Assembly: GCF_013927005.1 (NCBI RefSeq)
Contig: NZ_CP055930.1
Span: 4,836,001 to 4,900,000 of the forward strand
From: Enterobacter sp. RHBSTW-00175
GTDB taxonomy: Bacteria > Pseudomonadota > Gammaproteobacteria > Enterobacterales > Enterobacteriaceae
Reading direction: 5' to 3'
Length of the DNA stretch: 64,000 nucleotides
Below, one piece after another: positions 1-7,730 of this stretch. Below the pieces are notes generated by a model. That model searched no databases. It was not told where the DNA came from and worked only from the letters and a program-made list of their open reading frames with translations. How positions within the stretch are numbered: the first letter of the stretch is position 1; the number at the start of each line of letters is the position of its first letter. Both the position numbers and the translations under genes were made by a program.

Positions 1-44
1 ATTCCTAATGAGCCACAAATAGACATTAGCATTGAGCCCCTACA
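1..44. mobile_element. Right terminal end of a diverged relative of the dif-adjacent IS (element cut by window edge)
   Basis: Read on the minus strand, this stretch starts TGTAGGGGCTCAATGCTAAT and keeps the two-block layout of the right end of the complete elements downstream (TGTAATGGCTCAATAGTAAT, then a second GGCTCA block about 30 bases in). It differs at many positions, so it is not a fourth copy of the same element but a cousin. It is followed by the same 5-bp spacer, ATGTT, that precedes the full copies. Only the last 44 bases are in view, so its genes cannot be described. Confidence 0.7.
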
Positions 45-49
45 ATGTT
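45..49. repeat. 5-bp target-site spacer ATGTT (outermost of the complete copies)
   Basis: ATGTT lies between the end of the diverged element and the left inverted repeat of copy 1. The same five bases recur at 2328-2332 and at 6894-6898, next to dif. At 4611-4615 the spacer is ATCTT. This is what successive 5-bp target duplications at one site would leave. Confidence 0.8.
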
Positions 50-153
50 TGTCAAGGCTCAATTGAAATGTCCGTTATCCAGCTCAATTAAAATGACCAC
101 TTTGATCTCTCATTCTCTTTACTGATAGACTTTCCTCCGACTGAAACAACAGG

Positions 154-798
154 ATGATTGAGCCCATGCTTCGATACGAGTTAACGCCGAACAATGCAGG
201 TTTTATACTGTGGGGAGATTCAGAAGCCCTGAATGAATTACATGAACTCATTCATTACATCGTGGATGAAAGCCCACTGATTAAAGTTAAAGACGGATTT
301 ATGTTATCCCTTGCCTATGATATTCGTAAAGCACGGGAAGGTAATCGTCGTGTTGAGCAACATCAGTATGATCAACATGATACATATAAGCTTTATGGTG
401 TTGAGCTTTTATGGCCTCTGGTCCTGGTACAGTCCTCAATACTCAGAAACTCAATGGGTTATATTCAGACAGACAAAAACCAGCTGTCTGTCATGTATGC
501 CTTTGAATACCTGATAGAATCAGCATTAACAGAGTCTGAGAGAACAACGTCGAATGATATTATGCTAACAGTAAAATATGCATCAGACTCTGATTTTAAT
601 TTCATTGAGGATAATATTGACAGCAGGTGCTGCTATTTTATCAGCCTATCTCCGGAGCAAAGAAAAAAGCAGTTAATCAGTATTGTTCGTTCTTTTCATT
701 CATTATGGGGTAAGTATGCCCGTGAAAAGCAGGACATAAAGATGCTGAACGAAATGAATAATACATCATGGGTCTGGCCGGACAATATCAACTGGTGA
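154..798 (+). CDS. IS passenger gene, DUF6904-like protein (copy 1)
   Basis: A 214-residue protein of unknown function. The start of the protein (MLRYELTPNNAGFILWGD, then a region ending in SLAYDIRKAREGNR) resembles the DUF6904 family as I remember it; that family has no established role. No signal peptide or membrane segment is seen. The second Met (166) is an equally possible start. The gene reads toward the transposase gene and stops 28 bp from its 3' end. It is AT-richer than the transposase gene and is identical in all three copies. It is not needed by the usual two-end, one-transposase scheme, so it is a passenger or an accessory transposition factor. Confidence 0.75.
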   Translation: MIEPMLRYELTPNNAGFILWGDSEALNELHELIHYIVDESPLIKVKDGFMLSLAYDIRKAREGNRRVEQHQYDQHDTYKLYGVELLWPLVLVQSSILRNSMGYIQTDKNQLSVMYAFEYLIESALTESERTTSNDIMLTVKYASDSDFNFIEDNIDSRCCYFISLSPEQRKKQLISIVRSFHSLWGKYAREKQDIKMLNEMNNTSWVWPDNINW

Positions 799-817
799 GC
801 AACCACTGTCCGGCCAG
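774..817. terminator. 11-bp inverted repeat between the convergent IS genes
   Basis: CTGGCCGGACA at 774-784 pairs perfectly with TGTCCGGCCAG at 807-817 across a 22-base loop. It overlaps the passenger gene's 3' end and lies before the transposase stop on the other strand. A bidirectional transcription stop is the likely role, although there is no clean T-run on either side. The same structure is at 3057-3100 and 5340-5383. Confidence 0.5.
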
Positions 818-826
818 TGAGTACCA

Positions 827-2230
827 TCAGCGGGCTCTTTTACCAAAAATGTCCTCTGAACGTGACTGAAGCTGTTTGAGTGCTTCGAGCATGTCATCAT
901 TATCCAGTGAGCGCTGGGATTTCTTCCCTTCCTGCTTTGGCCGTCGTCGGGAAGGGCCATCTCCAGCGGGAATTGACTGAGAGCGCGTGTTATCCCGCTT
1001 GCTCTGCACCAGACTGATAAACTCCAGGGTTCGGCCAAGACGCTTGTTATCGACAATCGCGCCCTGGTCGATTTCTGACAGTCGGTCGTAGGTAGAGTAG
1101 GGAAGTAGCGTACCGTTCAGGCGCAGCTCTTTTCTGCCATCAGGATAGTGATACACATCGATATATTTACCTATTGCACGGCGACTCAGTTCGCTGTCTT
1201 CAATCAGGTACAACATTTTATCATATTGTATCGTCAACGATTTTGAGACTTTACGTTTTTCACGAACAGTGAAAATAAGCCCCAGGTCCTCATCATGTTC
1301 TACAGCACGGTGTACGTCAAAATCATGTCGCGGTACTTTGCCAAAACGGCGGTTATAGTCAGCCATATAGGCCTCAGCGAAGTCATTTGCAGCCTCCATT
1401 GAACAAATGCCCTGTAACCGCAGCTCTTTGACCAGACGATCCTGTAAAGTGAGGTGAGCTCGTTCTACACGCCCTTTGGCGGGACTGGTTTCTGCACAGA
1501 TAGTCTGGATGTTCAGTTCATGCATGGCTCGCCCAAACTGAGTATGCCCGTCTCCGCCTGTGGCGTGTTTATTGTTAACACGAAAAACACCGGCTTTATC
1601 GCTGTACAGTGCCAGCGGTTTACCATGCTTATCGATATAGCGCCGCGTGGCTTCGAAGTAAGAAAACGTGGACTCCGATTTAACAAACAACAGTTCCATC
1701 AGTTTGCTGGTTGCATCATCAACATAGACCAGCGCGGTGCAGGCCGGGCCACGGCCTTCAAACCAGTCGTGATCACAGCCATCTATTTGTATCAGCTCAC
1801 CAGTACACGGACGCCGGTACCGTGGTTGAGGGATCCTTGCGGCACGTTGTTTACGGGGAACCCATAAGCCAGCCCGCACCATGATGCGCCGGACAGTTTC
1901 TTTGCCAAGAAACAGTCCGTGGAGTTCTTCGAGCTTTTCACGCGCCAGAGTCGGACCGAAATCAGCATAACGCGTCTTGATCAGTTCCAGAGCCTGATCT
2001 GCGAGCCCGGGTGGCAACTGGCGGTTACCACGCATGCCACATCGTCTGCTGGCCATACCAAGCGGTCCGCCTTCACGGTAACGGGCAAGAAGTCTGCGGC
2101 ATTGCCTGTCGCTGATACCGAGGTGCTCGGCCGCACGGCGCGTTGTGATGCGACGTTCAATGACGTCCTGTATAATCTTGATCCGGTTGATCTCTTTCAA
2201 AGTAAACACTCCTGAGCTTTCTGCGCTCAT
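827..2230 (-). CDS. DDE transposase of the dif-adjacent IS (copy 1)
   Basis: A 467-residue transposase with an integrase core. Residues about 13-55 form a helix-turn-helix (AAEHLGISDRQCRRLLARYR). The catalytic triad is readable as D150 (in LIQIDGCDH), D211 (in LYSDKAG) and E256 (in KGRVERAH), with the 44-residue gap between the last two that is usual for this clade. The C-terminal 70 residues are basic. The ATG at 2230 has a strong Shine-Dalgarno, GGGAGG, 6-7 bases upstream. The protein matches the group long filed under ISNCY and now linked to IS1202. Copies 2 and 3 encode the identical protein. Confidence 0.92.
   Translation of the reverse strand: MSAESSGVFTLKEINRIKIIQDVIERRITTRRAAEHLGISDRQCRRLLARYREGGPLGMASRRCGMRGNRQLPPGLADQALELIKTRYADFGPTLAREKLEELHGLFLGKETVRRIMVRAGLWVPRKQRAARIPQPRYRRPCTGELIQIDGCDHDWFEGRGPACTALVYVDDATSKLMELLFVKSESTFSYFEATRRYIDKHGKPLALYSDKAGVFRVNNKHATGGDGHTQFGRAMHELNIQTICAETSPAKGRVERAHLTLQDRLVKELRLQGICSMEAANDFAEAYMADYNRRFGKVPRHDFDVHRAVEHDEDLGLIFTVREKRKVSKSLTIQYDKMLYLIEDSELSRRAIGKYIDVYHYPDGRKELRLNGTLLPYSTYDRLSEIDQGAIVDNKRLGRTLEFISLVQSKRDNTRSQSIPAGDGPSRRRPKQEGKKSQRSLDNDDMLEALKQLQSRSEDIFGKRAR
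949..956 (+). promoter_or_regulatory. KOPS octamer GGGAAGGG inside the IS, pointing at dif
   Basis: GGGNAGGG is the FtsK-orienting polar sequence. One lies in each IS copy (949, 3232 and 5515), on the plus strand and so reading toward dif at 6899. The octamers right of dif have the opposite orientation. Confidence 0.6.
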
Positions 2231-2327
2231 GATATGCCTCCCGGTAGTTTAAACGGACCAGTGAAGCTTACCATAGCGCGGACATCTGAATTGAGCCACA
2301 GGCGGACATTACTATTGAGCCATTACA

Positions 2328-2332
2328 ATGTT
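2328..2332. repeat. 5-bp spacer ATGTT between IS copies 1 and 2
   Basis: It sits exactly between the right inverted repeat of copy 1 and the left inverted repeat of copy 2, and is identical to the bases touching dif. Confidence 0.8.
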
Positions 2333-2436
2333 TGTCAAGGCTCAATTGAAATGTCCGTTATCCAGCTCAATTAAAATGACCACTTTGATCTCTCATTCTC
2401 TTTACTGATAGACTTTCCTCCGACTGAAACAACAGG

Positions 2437-3081
2437 ATGATTGAGCCCATGCTTCGATACGAGTTAACGCCGAACAATGCAGGTTTTATACTGTGGGGAG
2501 ATTCAGAAGCCCTGAATGAATTACATGAACTCATTCATTACATCGTGGATGAAAGCCCACTGATTAAAGTTAAAGACGGATTTATGTTATCCCTTGCCTA
2601 TGATATTCGTAAAGCACGGGAAGGTAATCGTCGTGTTGAGCAACATCAGTATGATCAACATGATACATATAAGCTTTATGGTGTTGAGCTTTTATGGCCT
2701 CTGGTCCTGGTACAGTCCTCAATACTCAGAAACTCAATGGGTTATATTCAGACAGACAAAAACCAGCTGTCTGTCATGTATGCCTTTGAATACCTGATAG
2801 AATCAGCATTAACAGAGTCTGAGAGAACAACGTCGAATGATATTATGCTAACAGTAAAATATGCATCAGACTCTGATTTTAATTTCATTGAGGATAATAT
2901 TGACAGCAGGTGCTGCTATTTTATCAGCCTATCTCCGGAGCAAAGAAAAAAGCAGTTAATCAGTATTGTTCGTTCTTTTCATTCATTATGGGGTAAGTAT
3001 GCCCGTGAAAAGCAGGACATAAAGATGCTGAACGAAATGAATAATACATCATGGGTCTGGCCGGACAATATCAACTGGTGA
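2437..3081 (+). CDS. IS passenger gene, DUF6904-like protein (copy 2)
   Basis: Identical in protein sequence to the passenger gene of copy 1 (214 residues), with the same convergent arrangement and 28-bp gap to the transposase gene. Function unknown. Confidence 0.75.
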   Translation: MIEPMLRYELTPNNAGFILWGDSEALNELHELIHYIVDESPLIKVKDGFMLSLAYDIRKAREGNRRVEQHQYDQHDTYKLYGVELLWPLVLVQSSILRNSMGYIQTDKNQLSVMYAFEYLIESALTESERTTSNDIMLTVKYASDSDFNFIEDNIDSRCCYFISLSPEQRKKQLISIVRSFHSLWGKYAREKQDIKMLNEMNNTSWVWPDNINW

Positions 3082-3109
3082 GCAACCACTGTCCGGCCAG
3101 TGAGTACCA

Positions 3110-4513
3110 TCAGCGGGCTCTTTTACCAAAAATGTCCTCTGAACGTGACTGAAGCTGTTTGAGTGCTTCGAGCATGTCATCATTATCCAGTGAGCGCTGG
3201 GATTTCTTCCCTTCCTGCTTTGGCCGTCGTCGGGAAGGGCCATCTCCAGCGGGAATTGACTGAGAGCGCGTGTTATCCCGCTTGCTCTGCACCAGACTGA
3301 TAAACTCCAGGGTTCGGCCAAGACGCTTGTTATCGACAATCGCGCCCTGGTCGATTTCTGACAGTCGGTCGTAGGTAGAGTAGGGAAGTAGCGTACCGTT
3401 CAGGCGCAGCTCTTTTCTGCCATCAGGATAGTGATACACATCGATATATTTACCTATTGCACGGCGACTCAGTTCGCTGTCTTCAATCAGGTACAACATT
3501 TTATCATATTGTATCGTCAACGATTTTGAGACTTTACGTTTTTCACGAACAGTGAAAATAAGCCCCAGGTCCTCATCATGTTCTACAGCACGGTGTACGT
3601 CAAAATCATGTCGCGGTACTTTGCCAAAACGGCGGTTATAGTCAGCCATATAGGCCTCAGCGAAGTCATTTGCAGCCTCCATTGAACAAATGCCCTGTAA
3701 CCGCAGCTCTTTGACCAGACGATCCTGTAAAGTGAGGTGAGCTCGTTCTACACGCCCTTTGGCGGGACTGGTTTCTGCACAGATAGTCTGGATGTTCAGT
3801 TCATGCATGGCTCGCCCAAACTGAGTATGCCCGTCTCCGCCTGTGGCGTGTTTATTGTTAACACGAAAAACACCGGCTTTATCGCTGTACAGTGCCAGCG
3901 GTTTACCATGCTTATCGATATAGCGCCGCGTGGCTTCGAAGTAAGAAAACGTGGACTCCGATTTAACAAACAACAGTTCCATCAGTTTGCTGGTTGCATC
4001 ATCAACATAGACCAGCGCGGTGCAGGCCGGGCCACGGCCTTCAAACCAGTCGTGATCACAGCCATCTATTTGTATCAGCTCACCAGTACACGGACGCCGG
4101 TACCGTGGTTGAGGGATCCTTGCGGCACGTTGTTTACGGGGAACCCATAAGCCAGCCCGCACCATGATGCGCCGGACAGTTTCTTTGCCAAGAAACAGTC
4201 CGTGGAGTTCTTCGAGCTTTTCACGCGCCAGAGTCGGACCGAAATCAGCATAACGCGTCTTGATCAGTTCCAGAGCCTGATCTGCGAGCCCGGGTGGCAA
4301 CTGGCGGTTACCACGCATGCCACATCGTCTGCTGGCCATACCAAGCGGTCCGCCTTCACGGTAACGGGCAAGAAGTCTGCGGCATTGCCTGTCGCTGATA
4401 CCGAGGTGCTCGGCCGCACGGCGCGTTGTGATGCGACGTTCAATGACGTCCTGTATAATCTTGATCCGGTTGATCTCTTTCAAAGTAAACACTCCTGAGC
4501 TTTCTGCGCTCAT
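3110..4513 (-). CDS. DDE transposase of the dif-adjacent IS (copy 2)
   Basis: Identical to the 467-residue transposase of copy 1, with D150, D211 and E256 all present and the same GGGAGG ribosome-binding site. No inactivating change is seen, so the copy appears competent. Confidence 0.92.
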   Translation of the reverse strand: MSAESSGVFTLKEINRIKIIQDVIERRITTRRAAEHLGISDRQCRRLLARYREGGPLGMASRRCGMRGNRQLPPGLADQALELIKTRYADFGPTLAREKLEELHGLFLGKETVRRIMVRAGLWVPRKQRAARIPQPRYRRPCTGELIQIDGCDHDWFEGRGPACTALVYVDDATSKLMELLFVKSESTFSYFEATRRYIDKHGKPLALYSDKAGVFRVNNKHATGGDGHTQFGRAMHELNIQTICAETSPAKGRVERAHLTLQDRLVKELRLQGICSMEAANDFAEAYMADYNRRFGKVPRHDFDVHRAVEHDEDLGLIFTVREKRKVSKSLTIQYDKMLYLIEDSELSRRAIGKYIDVYHYPDGRKELRLNGTLLPYSTYDRLSEIDQGAIVDNKRLGRTLEFISLVQSKRDNTRSQSIPAGDGPSRRRPKQEGKKSQRSLDNDDMLEALKQLQSRSEDIFGKRAR

Positions 4514-4610
4514 GATATGCCTCCCGGTAGTTTAAACGGACCAGTGAAGCTTACCATAGCGCGGACATCTGAATTGAGCCACAGGCGGACATTACTATTG
4601 AGCCATTACA

Positions 4611-4615
4611 ATCTT
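4611..4615. repeat. Variant 5-bp spacer ATCTT between IS copies 2 and 3
   Basis: The only difference noticed in the array: the middle base is C where the other three spacers have G. It marks this junction as distinct, so the array is not a perfect amplification of a single junction. Confidence 0.8.
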
Positions 4616-4719
4616 TGTCAAGGCTCAATTGAAATGTCCGTTATCCAGCTCAATTAAAATGACCACTTTGATCTCTCATTCTCTTTACTGATAGACTTTC
4701 CTCCGACTGAAACAACAGG

Positions 4720-5364
4720 ATGATTGAGCCCATGCTTCGATACGAGTTAACGCCGAACAATGCAGGTTTTATACTGTGGGGAGATTCAGAAGCCCTGAAT
4801 GAATTACATGAACTCATTCATTACATCGTGGATGAAAGCCCACTGATTAAAGTTAAAGACGGATTTATGTTATCCCTTGCCTATGATATTCGTAAAGCAC
4901 GGGAAGGTAATCGTCGTGTTGAGCAACATCAGTATGATCAACATGATACATATAAGCTTTATGGTGTTGAGCTTTTATGGCCTCTGGTCCTGGTACAGTC
5001 CTCAATACTCAGAAACTCAATGGGTTATATTCAGACAGACAAAAACCAGCTGTCTGTCATGTATGCCTTTGAATACCTGATAGAATCAGCATTAACAGAG
5101 TCTGAGAGAACAACGTCGAATGATATTATGCTAACAGTAAAATATGCATCAGACTCTGATTTTAATTTCATTGAGGATAATATTGACAGCAGGTGCTGCT
5201 ATTTTATCAGCCTATCTCCGGAGCAAAGAAAAAAGCAGTTAATCAGTATTGTTCGTTCTTTTCATTCATTATGGGGTAAGTATGCCCGTGAAAAGCAGGA
5301 CATAAAGATGCTGAACGAAATGAATAATACATCATGGGTCTGGCCGGACAATATCAACTGGTGA
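4720..5364 (+). CDS. IS passenger gene, DUF6904-like protein (copy 3)
   Basis: Identical to the other two passenger genes (214 residues). The retention of an intact frame in all copies is compatible either with a function or simply with very recent spread. Confidence 0.75.
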   Translation: MIEPMLRYELTPNNAGFILWGDSEALNELHELIHYIVDESPLIKVKDGFMLSLAYDIRKAREGNRRVEQHQYDQHDTYKLYGVELLWPLVLVQSSILRNSMGYIQTDKNQLSVMYAFEYLIESALTESERTTSNDIMLTVKYASDSDFNFIEDNIDSRCCYFISLSPEQRKKQLISIVRSFHSLWGKYAREKQDIKMLNEMNNTSWVWPDNINW

Positions 5365-5392
5365 GCAACCACTGTCCGGCCAGTGAGTACCA

Positions 5393-6796
5393 TCAGCGGG
5401 CTCTTTTACCAAAAATGTCCTCTGAACGTGACTGAAGCTGTTTGAGTGCTTCGAGCATGTCATCATTATCCAGTGAGCGCTGGGATTTCTTCCCTTCCTG
5501 CTTTGGCCGTCGTCGGGAAGGGCCATCTCCAGCGGGAATTGACTGAGAGCGCGTGTTATCCCGCTTGCTCTGCACCAGACTGATAAACTCCAGGGTTCGG
5601 CCAAGACGCTTGTTATCGACAATCGCGCCCTGGTCGATTTCTGACAGTCGGTCGTAGGTAGAGTAGGGAAGTAGCGTACCGTTCAGGCGCAGCTCTTTTC
5701 TGCCATCAGGATAGTGATACACATCGATATATTTACCTATTGCACGGCGACTCAGTTCGCTGTCTTCAATCAGGTACAACATTTTATCATATTGTATCGT
5801 CAACGATTTTGAGACTTTACGTTTTTCACGAACAGTGAAAATAAGCCCCAGGTCCTCATCATGTTCTACAGCACGGTGTACGTCAAAATCATGTCGCGGT
5901 ACTTTGCCAAAACGGCGGTTATAGTCAGCCATATAGGCCTCAGCGAAGTCATTTGCAGCCTCCATTGAACAAATGCCCTGTAACCGCAGCTCTTTGACCA
6001 GACGATCCTGTAAAGTGAGGTGAGCTCGTTCTACACGCCCTTTGGCGGGACTGGTTTCTGCACAGATAGTCTGGATGTTCAGTTCATGCATGGCTCGCCC
6101 AAACTGAGTATGCCCGTCTCCGCCTGTGGCGTGTTTATTGTTAACACGAAAAACACCGGCTTTATCGCTGTACAGTGCCAGCGGTTTACCATGCTTATCG
6201 ATATAGCGCCGCGTGGCTTCGAAGTAAGAAAACGTGGACTCCGATTTAACAAACAACAGTTCCATCAGTTTGCTGGTTGCATCATCAACATAGACCAGCG
6301 CGGTGCAGGCCGGGCCACGGCCTTCAAACCAGTCGTGATCACAGCCATCTATTTGTATCAGCTCACCAGTACACGGACGCCGGTACCGTGGTTGAGGGAT
6401 CCTTGCGGCACGTTGTTTACGGGGAACCCATAAGCCAGCCCGCACCATGATGCGCCGGACAGTTTCTTTGCCAAGAAACAGTCCGTGGAGTTCTTCGAGC
6501 TTTTCACGCGCCAGAGTCGGACCGAAATCAGCATAACGCGTCTTGATCAGTTCCAGAGCCTGATCTGCGAGCCCGGGTGGCAACTGGCGGTTACCACGCA
6601 TGCCACATCGTCTGCTGGCCATACCAAGCGGTCCGCCTTCACGGTAACGGGCAAGAAGTCTGCGGCATTGCCTGTCGCTGATACCGAGGTGCTCGGCCGC
6701 ACGGCGCGTTGTGATGCGACGTTCAATGACGTCCTGTATAATCTTGATCCGGTTGATCTCTTTCAAAGTAAACACTCCTGAGCTTTCTGCGCTCAT
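5393..6796 (-). CDS. DDE transposase of the dif-adjacent IS (copy 3)
   Basis: Identical to the other two transposases, intact frame and intact D-D-E residues. This copy is closest to dif: its start codon is about 100 bp from the site. Confidence 0.92.
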   Translation of the reverse strand: MSAESSGVFTLKEINRIKIIQDVIERRITTRRAAEHLGISDRQCRRLLARYREGGPLGMASRRCGMRGNRQLPPGLADQALELIKTRYADFGPTLAREKLEELHGLFLGKETVRRIMVRAGLWVPRKQRAARIPQPRYRRPCTGELIQIDGCDHDWFEGRGPACTALVYVDDATSKLMELLFVKSESTFSYFEATRRYIDKHGKPLALYSDKAGVFRVNNKHATGGDGHTQFGRAMHELNIQTICAETSPAKGRVERAHLTLQDRLVKELRLQGICSMEAANDFAEAYMADYNRRFGKVPRHDFDVHRAVEHDEDLGLIFTVREKRKVSKSLTIQYDKMLYLIEDSELSRRAIGKYIDVYHYPDGRKELRLNGTLLPYSTYDRLSEIDQGAIVDNKRLGRTLEFISLVQSKRDNTRSQSIPAGDGPSRRRPKQEGKKSQRSLDNDDMLEALKQLQSRSEDIFGKRAR

Positions 6797-6893
6797 GATA
6801 TGCCTCCCGGTAGTTTAAACGGACCAGTGAAGCTTACCATAGCGCGGACATCTGAATTGAGCCACAGGCGGACATTACTATTGAGCCATTACA

Positions 6894-6898
6894 ATGTT
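6894..6898. repeat. 5-bp target-site duplication ATGTT touching dif
   Basis: These five bases lie between the right end of IS copy 3 and the first base of the XerC half of dif. They match the outermost spacer at 45-49, so the whole array is flanked by a 5-bp direct repeat. Confidence 0.85.
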
Positions 6899-6926
6899 GG
6901 TGCGCATAATGTATATTATGTTAAAT
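6899..6926 (+). other. dif: dif, chromosome dimer resolution site (XerC/XerD)
   Basis: The 28 bases consist of the XerC arm GGTGCGCATAA, the 6-bp centre TGTATA and the XerD arm TTATGTTAAAT. This agrees at every base with the E. coli dif site as I know it. XerC and XerD recombine here to resolve chromosome dimers at the septum, driven by FtsK. The XerC arm faces the IS array, the XerD arm faces the rest of the window. The site itself is uninterrupted. Confidence 0.95.
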
Positions 6927-7056
6927 GCAATATCGCCAACCGTACTGCACCAATCCCTGAACCATTCCCTGCCGTTTTGCTATCTGAACCGCTCAGGTTT
7001 TCATTATTGCTCCGTAAAATGCATTCTGGTGATTTACGAACATGAGTGACCAACAA

Positions 7057-7082
7057 AAGCTTTCTCGTCGCTGAGAAAGCTT
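7057..7082 (-). terminator. Rho-independent terminator after the DUF2255 gene
   Basis: AAGCTTTCTC and GAGAAAGCTT form a 10-bp perfect stem with a 6-base loop. On the minus strand the stem is followed by TTTTGTT, the layout of an intrinsic terminator for the gene ending at 7120. Apart from this and dif, the 6894-7119 stretch shows nothing. Confidence 0.7.
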
Positions 7083-7119
7083 ATATTGTTCTACTCGCAA
7101 TATTTCAATGAAATGAACG

Positions 7120-7491
7120 TCAGGCTGGTAATATCTCGACTGTTGCCGCTCTGGCTCGCGGCCCTGTCATGGCGGATACATAGGAGCTGCTGGCATATTT
7201 TGAACGATAGGCTTGATCTATTTTGCTTTCCAGAACGGGCTCTGAAACTGCTGCAAACACAACGTCAAATTCCTGCCCAATAGCCAGAATCTTACCCGCC
7301 CGTTGAGCTAGCGCGGCCTGATACCATTTTGATGCTTTGCCATTGTATGCGCGTACAAACAGTCGGTTATCTACAGTCACTTCCCAGATCCATGTTGGCG
7401 TACCGGTGGTCGTCATATCAGGATGGAATGGCGCAATTTTGAGGTCATCAGCCTCATCAATTTTTGCTAACAGGTTAAGTTTCCAGGACAT
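7120..7491 (-). CDS. DUF2255 family protein
   Basis: A 123-residue protein that fits the DUF2255 family: a central Trp-rich strand (WIWEVTVDNRLFVRAYNG) followed by WYQAALAQ and a C-terminal ID-AYRSKY block, then ARAAT near the end. The fold is thought to be a split-barrel, FMN-binding-like domain, but the function is not established. I place the start at 7491 because AGGGAAGGG lies just upstream; an upstream frame extension of ten residues has no such site. It is transcribed toward dif. Confidence 0.75.
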   Translation of the reverse strand: MSWKLNLLAKIDEADDLKIAPFHPDMTTTGTPTWIWEVTVDNRLFVRAYNGKASKWYQAALAQRAGKILAIGQEFDVVFAAVSEPVLESKIDQAYRSKYASSSYVSAMTGPRARAATVEILPA

Positions 7492-7493
7492 AG

Positions 7494-7501
7494 CCCTTCC
7501 C
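7494..7501 (-). promoter_or_regulatory. KOPS octamer on the minus strand, pointing at dif
   Basis: CCCTTCCC on the plus strand is GGGAAGGG on the minus strand. It reads leftward, toward dif. Others of the same orientation are at 11206, 18336, 35328, 44466 and 59973. This one overlaps the ribosome-binding region of the DUF2255 gene. Confidence 0.55.
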
Positions 7502-7690
7502 TCTTTCCAGATCCAGAACAATGTGCTGATTCATCAGAGATGCCAATTTTCTAACGCAGCGGCAAGATCAATCATGGATCCTGACGCCAAGACAACCGCG
7601 AACAAATTCAGGATAATAGCGGTTATCAGAATAGAGAAATGAATAGAATTCATTAATTGTAGCTTTGATTACTGCCATTCCGTGTTGAAT

Positions 7691-7718
7691 AAGCGGTAGC
7701 AAGCATGCGCCACCGCTT
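7691..7718 (-). terminator. Possible terminator after the alcohol dehydrogenase gene
   Basis: AAGCGGT (7691-7697) and ACCGCTT (7712-7718) form a 7-bp stem just beyond the stop codon at 7731. The run after it on the minus strand is ATTC, so the U-tract is poor. The rest of 7492-7690 shows no gene. Confidence 0.4.
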
Positions 7719-7730
7719 CATTACATATGC

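Larger units (their letters stand above)
50..2327 (-). mobile_element. IS copy 1 of 3 (ISKpn21-like, IS1202/ISNCY type, 2278 bp)
   Basis: The element is bounded by imperfect inverted repeats: the left end reads TGTCAAGGCTCAATTGAAAT and the right end, on the other strand, TGTAATGGCTCAATAGTAAT. Both continue with GTCCG and a second CTCAATT block. It holds a DDE transposase on the minus strand and a passenger gene on the plus strand, convergent. The length of 2278 bp and gene content recall ISKpn21, from memory. It is flanked by 5-bp ATGTT on both sides. The next copy starts exactly 2283 bp later. Confidence 0.9.
2333..4610 (-). mobile_element. IS copy 2 of 3 (same 2278-bp element)
   Basis: Same length, ends, orientation and gene content as copy 1; both encoded proteins are identical. 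It is separated from copy 1 by ATGTT (2328-2332) and from copy 3 by ATCTT (4611-4615). Confidence 0.9.
4616..6893 (-). mobile_element. IS copy 3 of 3, next to dif
   Basis: Same 2278-bp element and orientation as copies 1 and 2. Its right end (TTGAGCCATTACA on the plus strand) is followed by ATGTT and then directly by the first base of dif. If insertion always targets the 5 bp beside XerC, this is the most recent arrival. Confidence 0.9.

Noticed and set aside
311-514. Open frames inside the IS (67, 96, 137 and 98 residues per copy)
   Set aside because: They overlap the passenger and transposase genes in other frames, lack ribosome-binding sites and repeat only because the IS does. They are shadows.
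1-6893. IS array as a product of assembly error or of amplification by unequal crossing-over
   Set aside because: Exact 5-bp spacers, a base difference at one spacer and a diverged relative at the outer end argue for separate insertions. A real copy-number error cannot be excluded without long reads, so it is listed as a check instead.
7337-7642. Plus-strand frame of 101 residues over the DUF2255 gene
   Set aside because: It runs antisense to a recognised family and has no ribosome-binding site.
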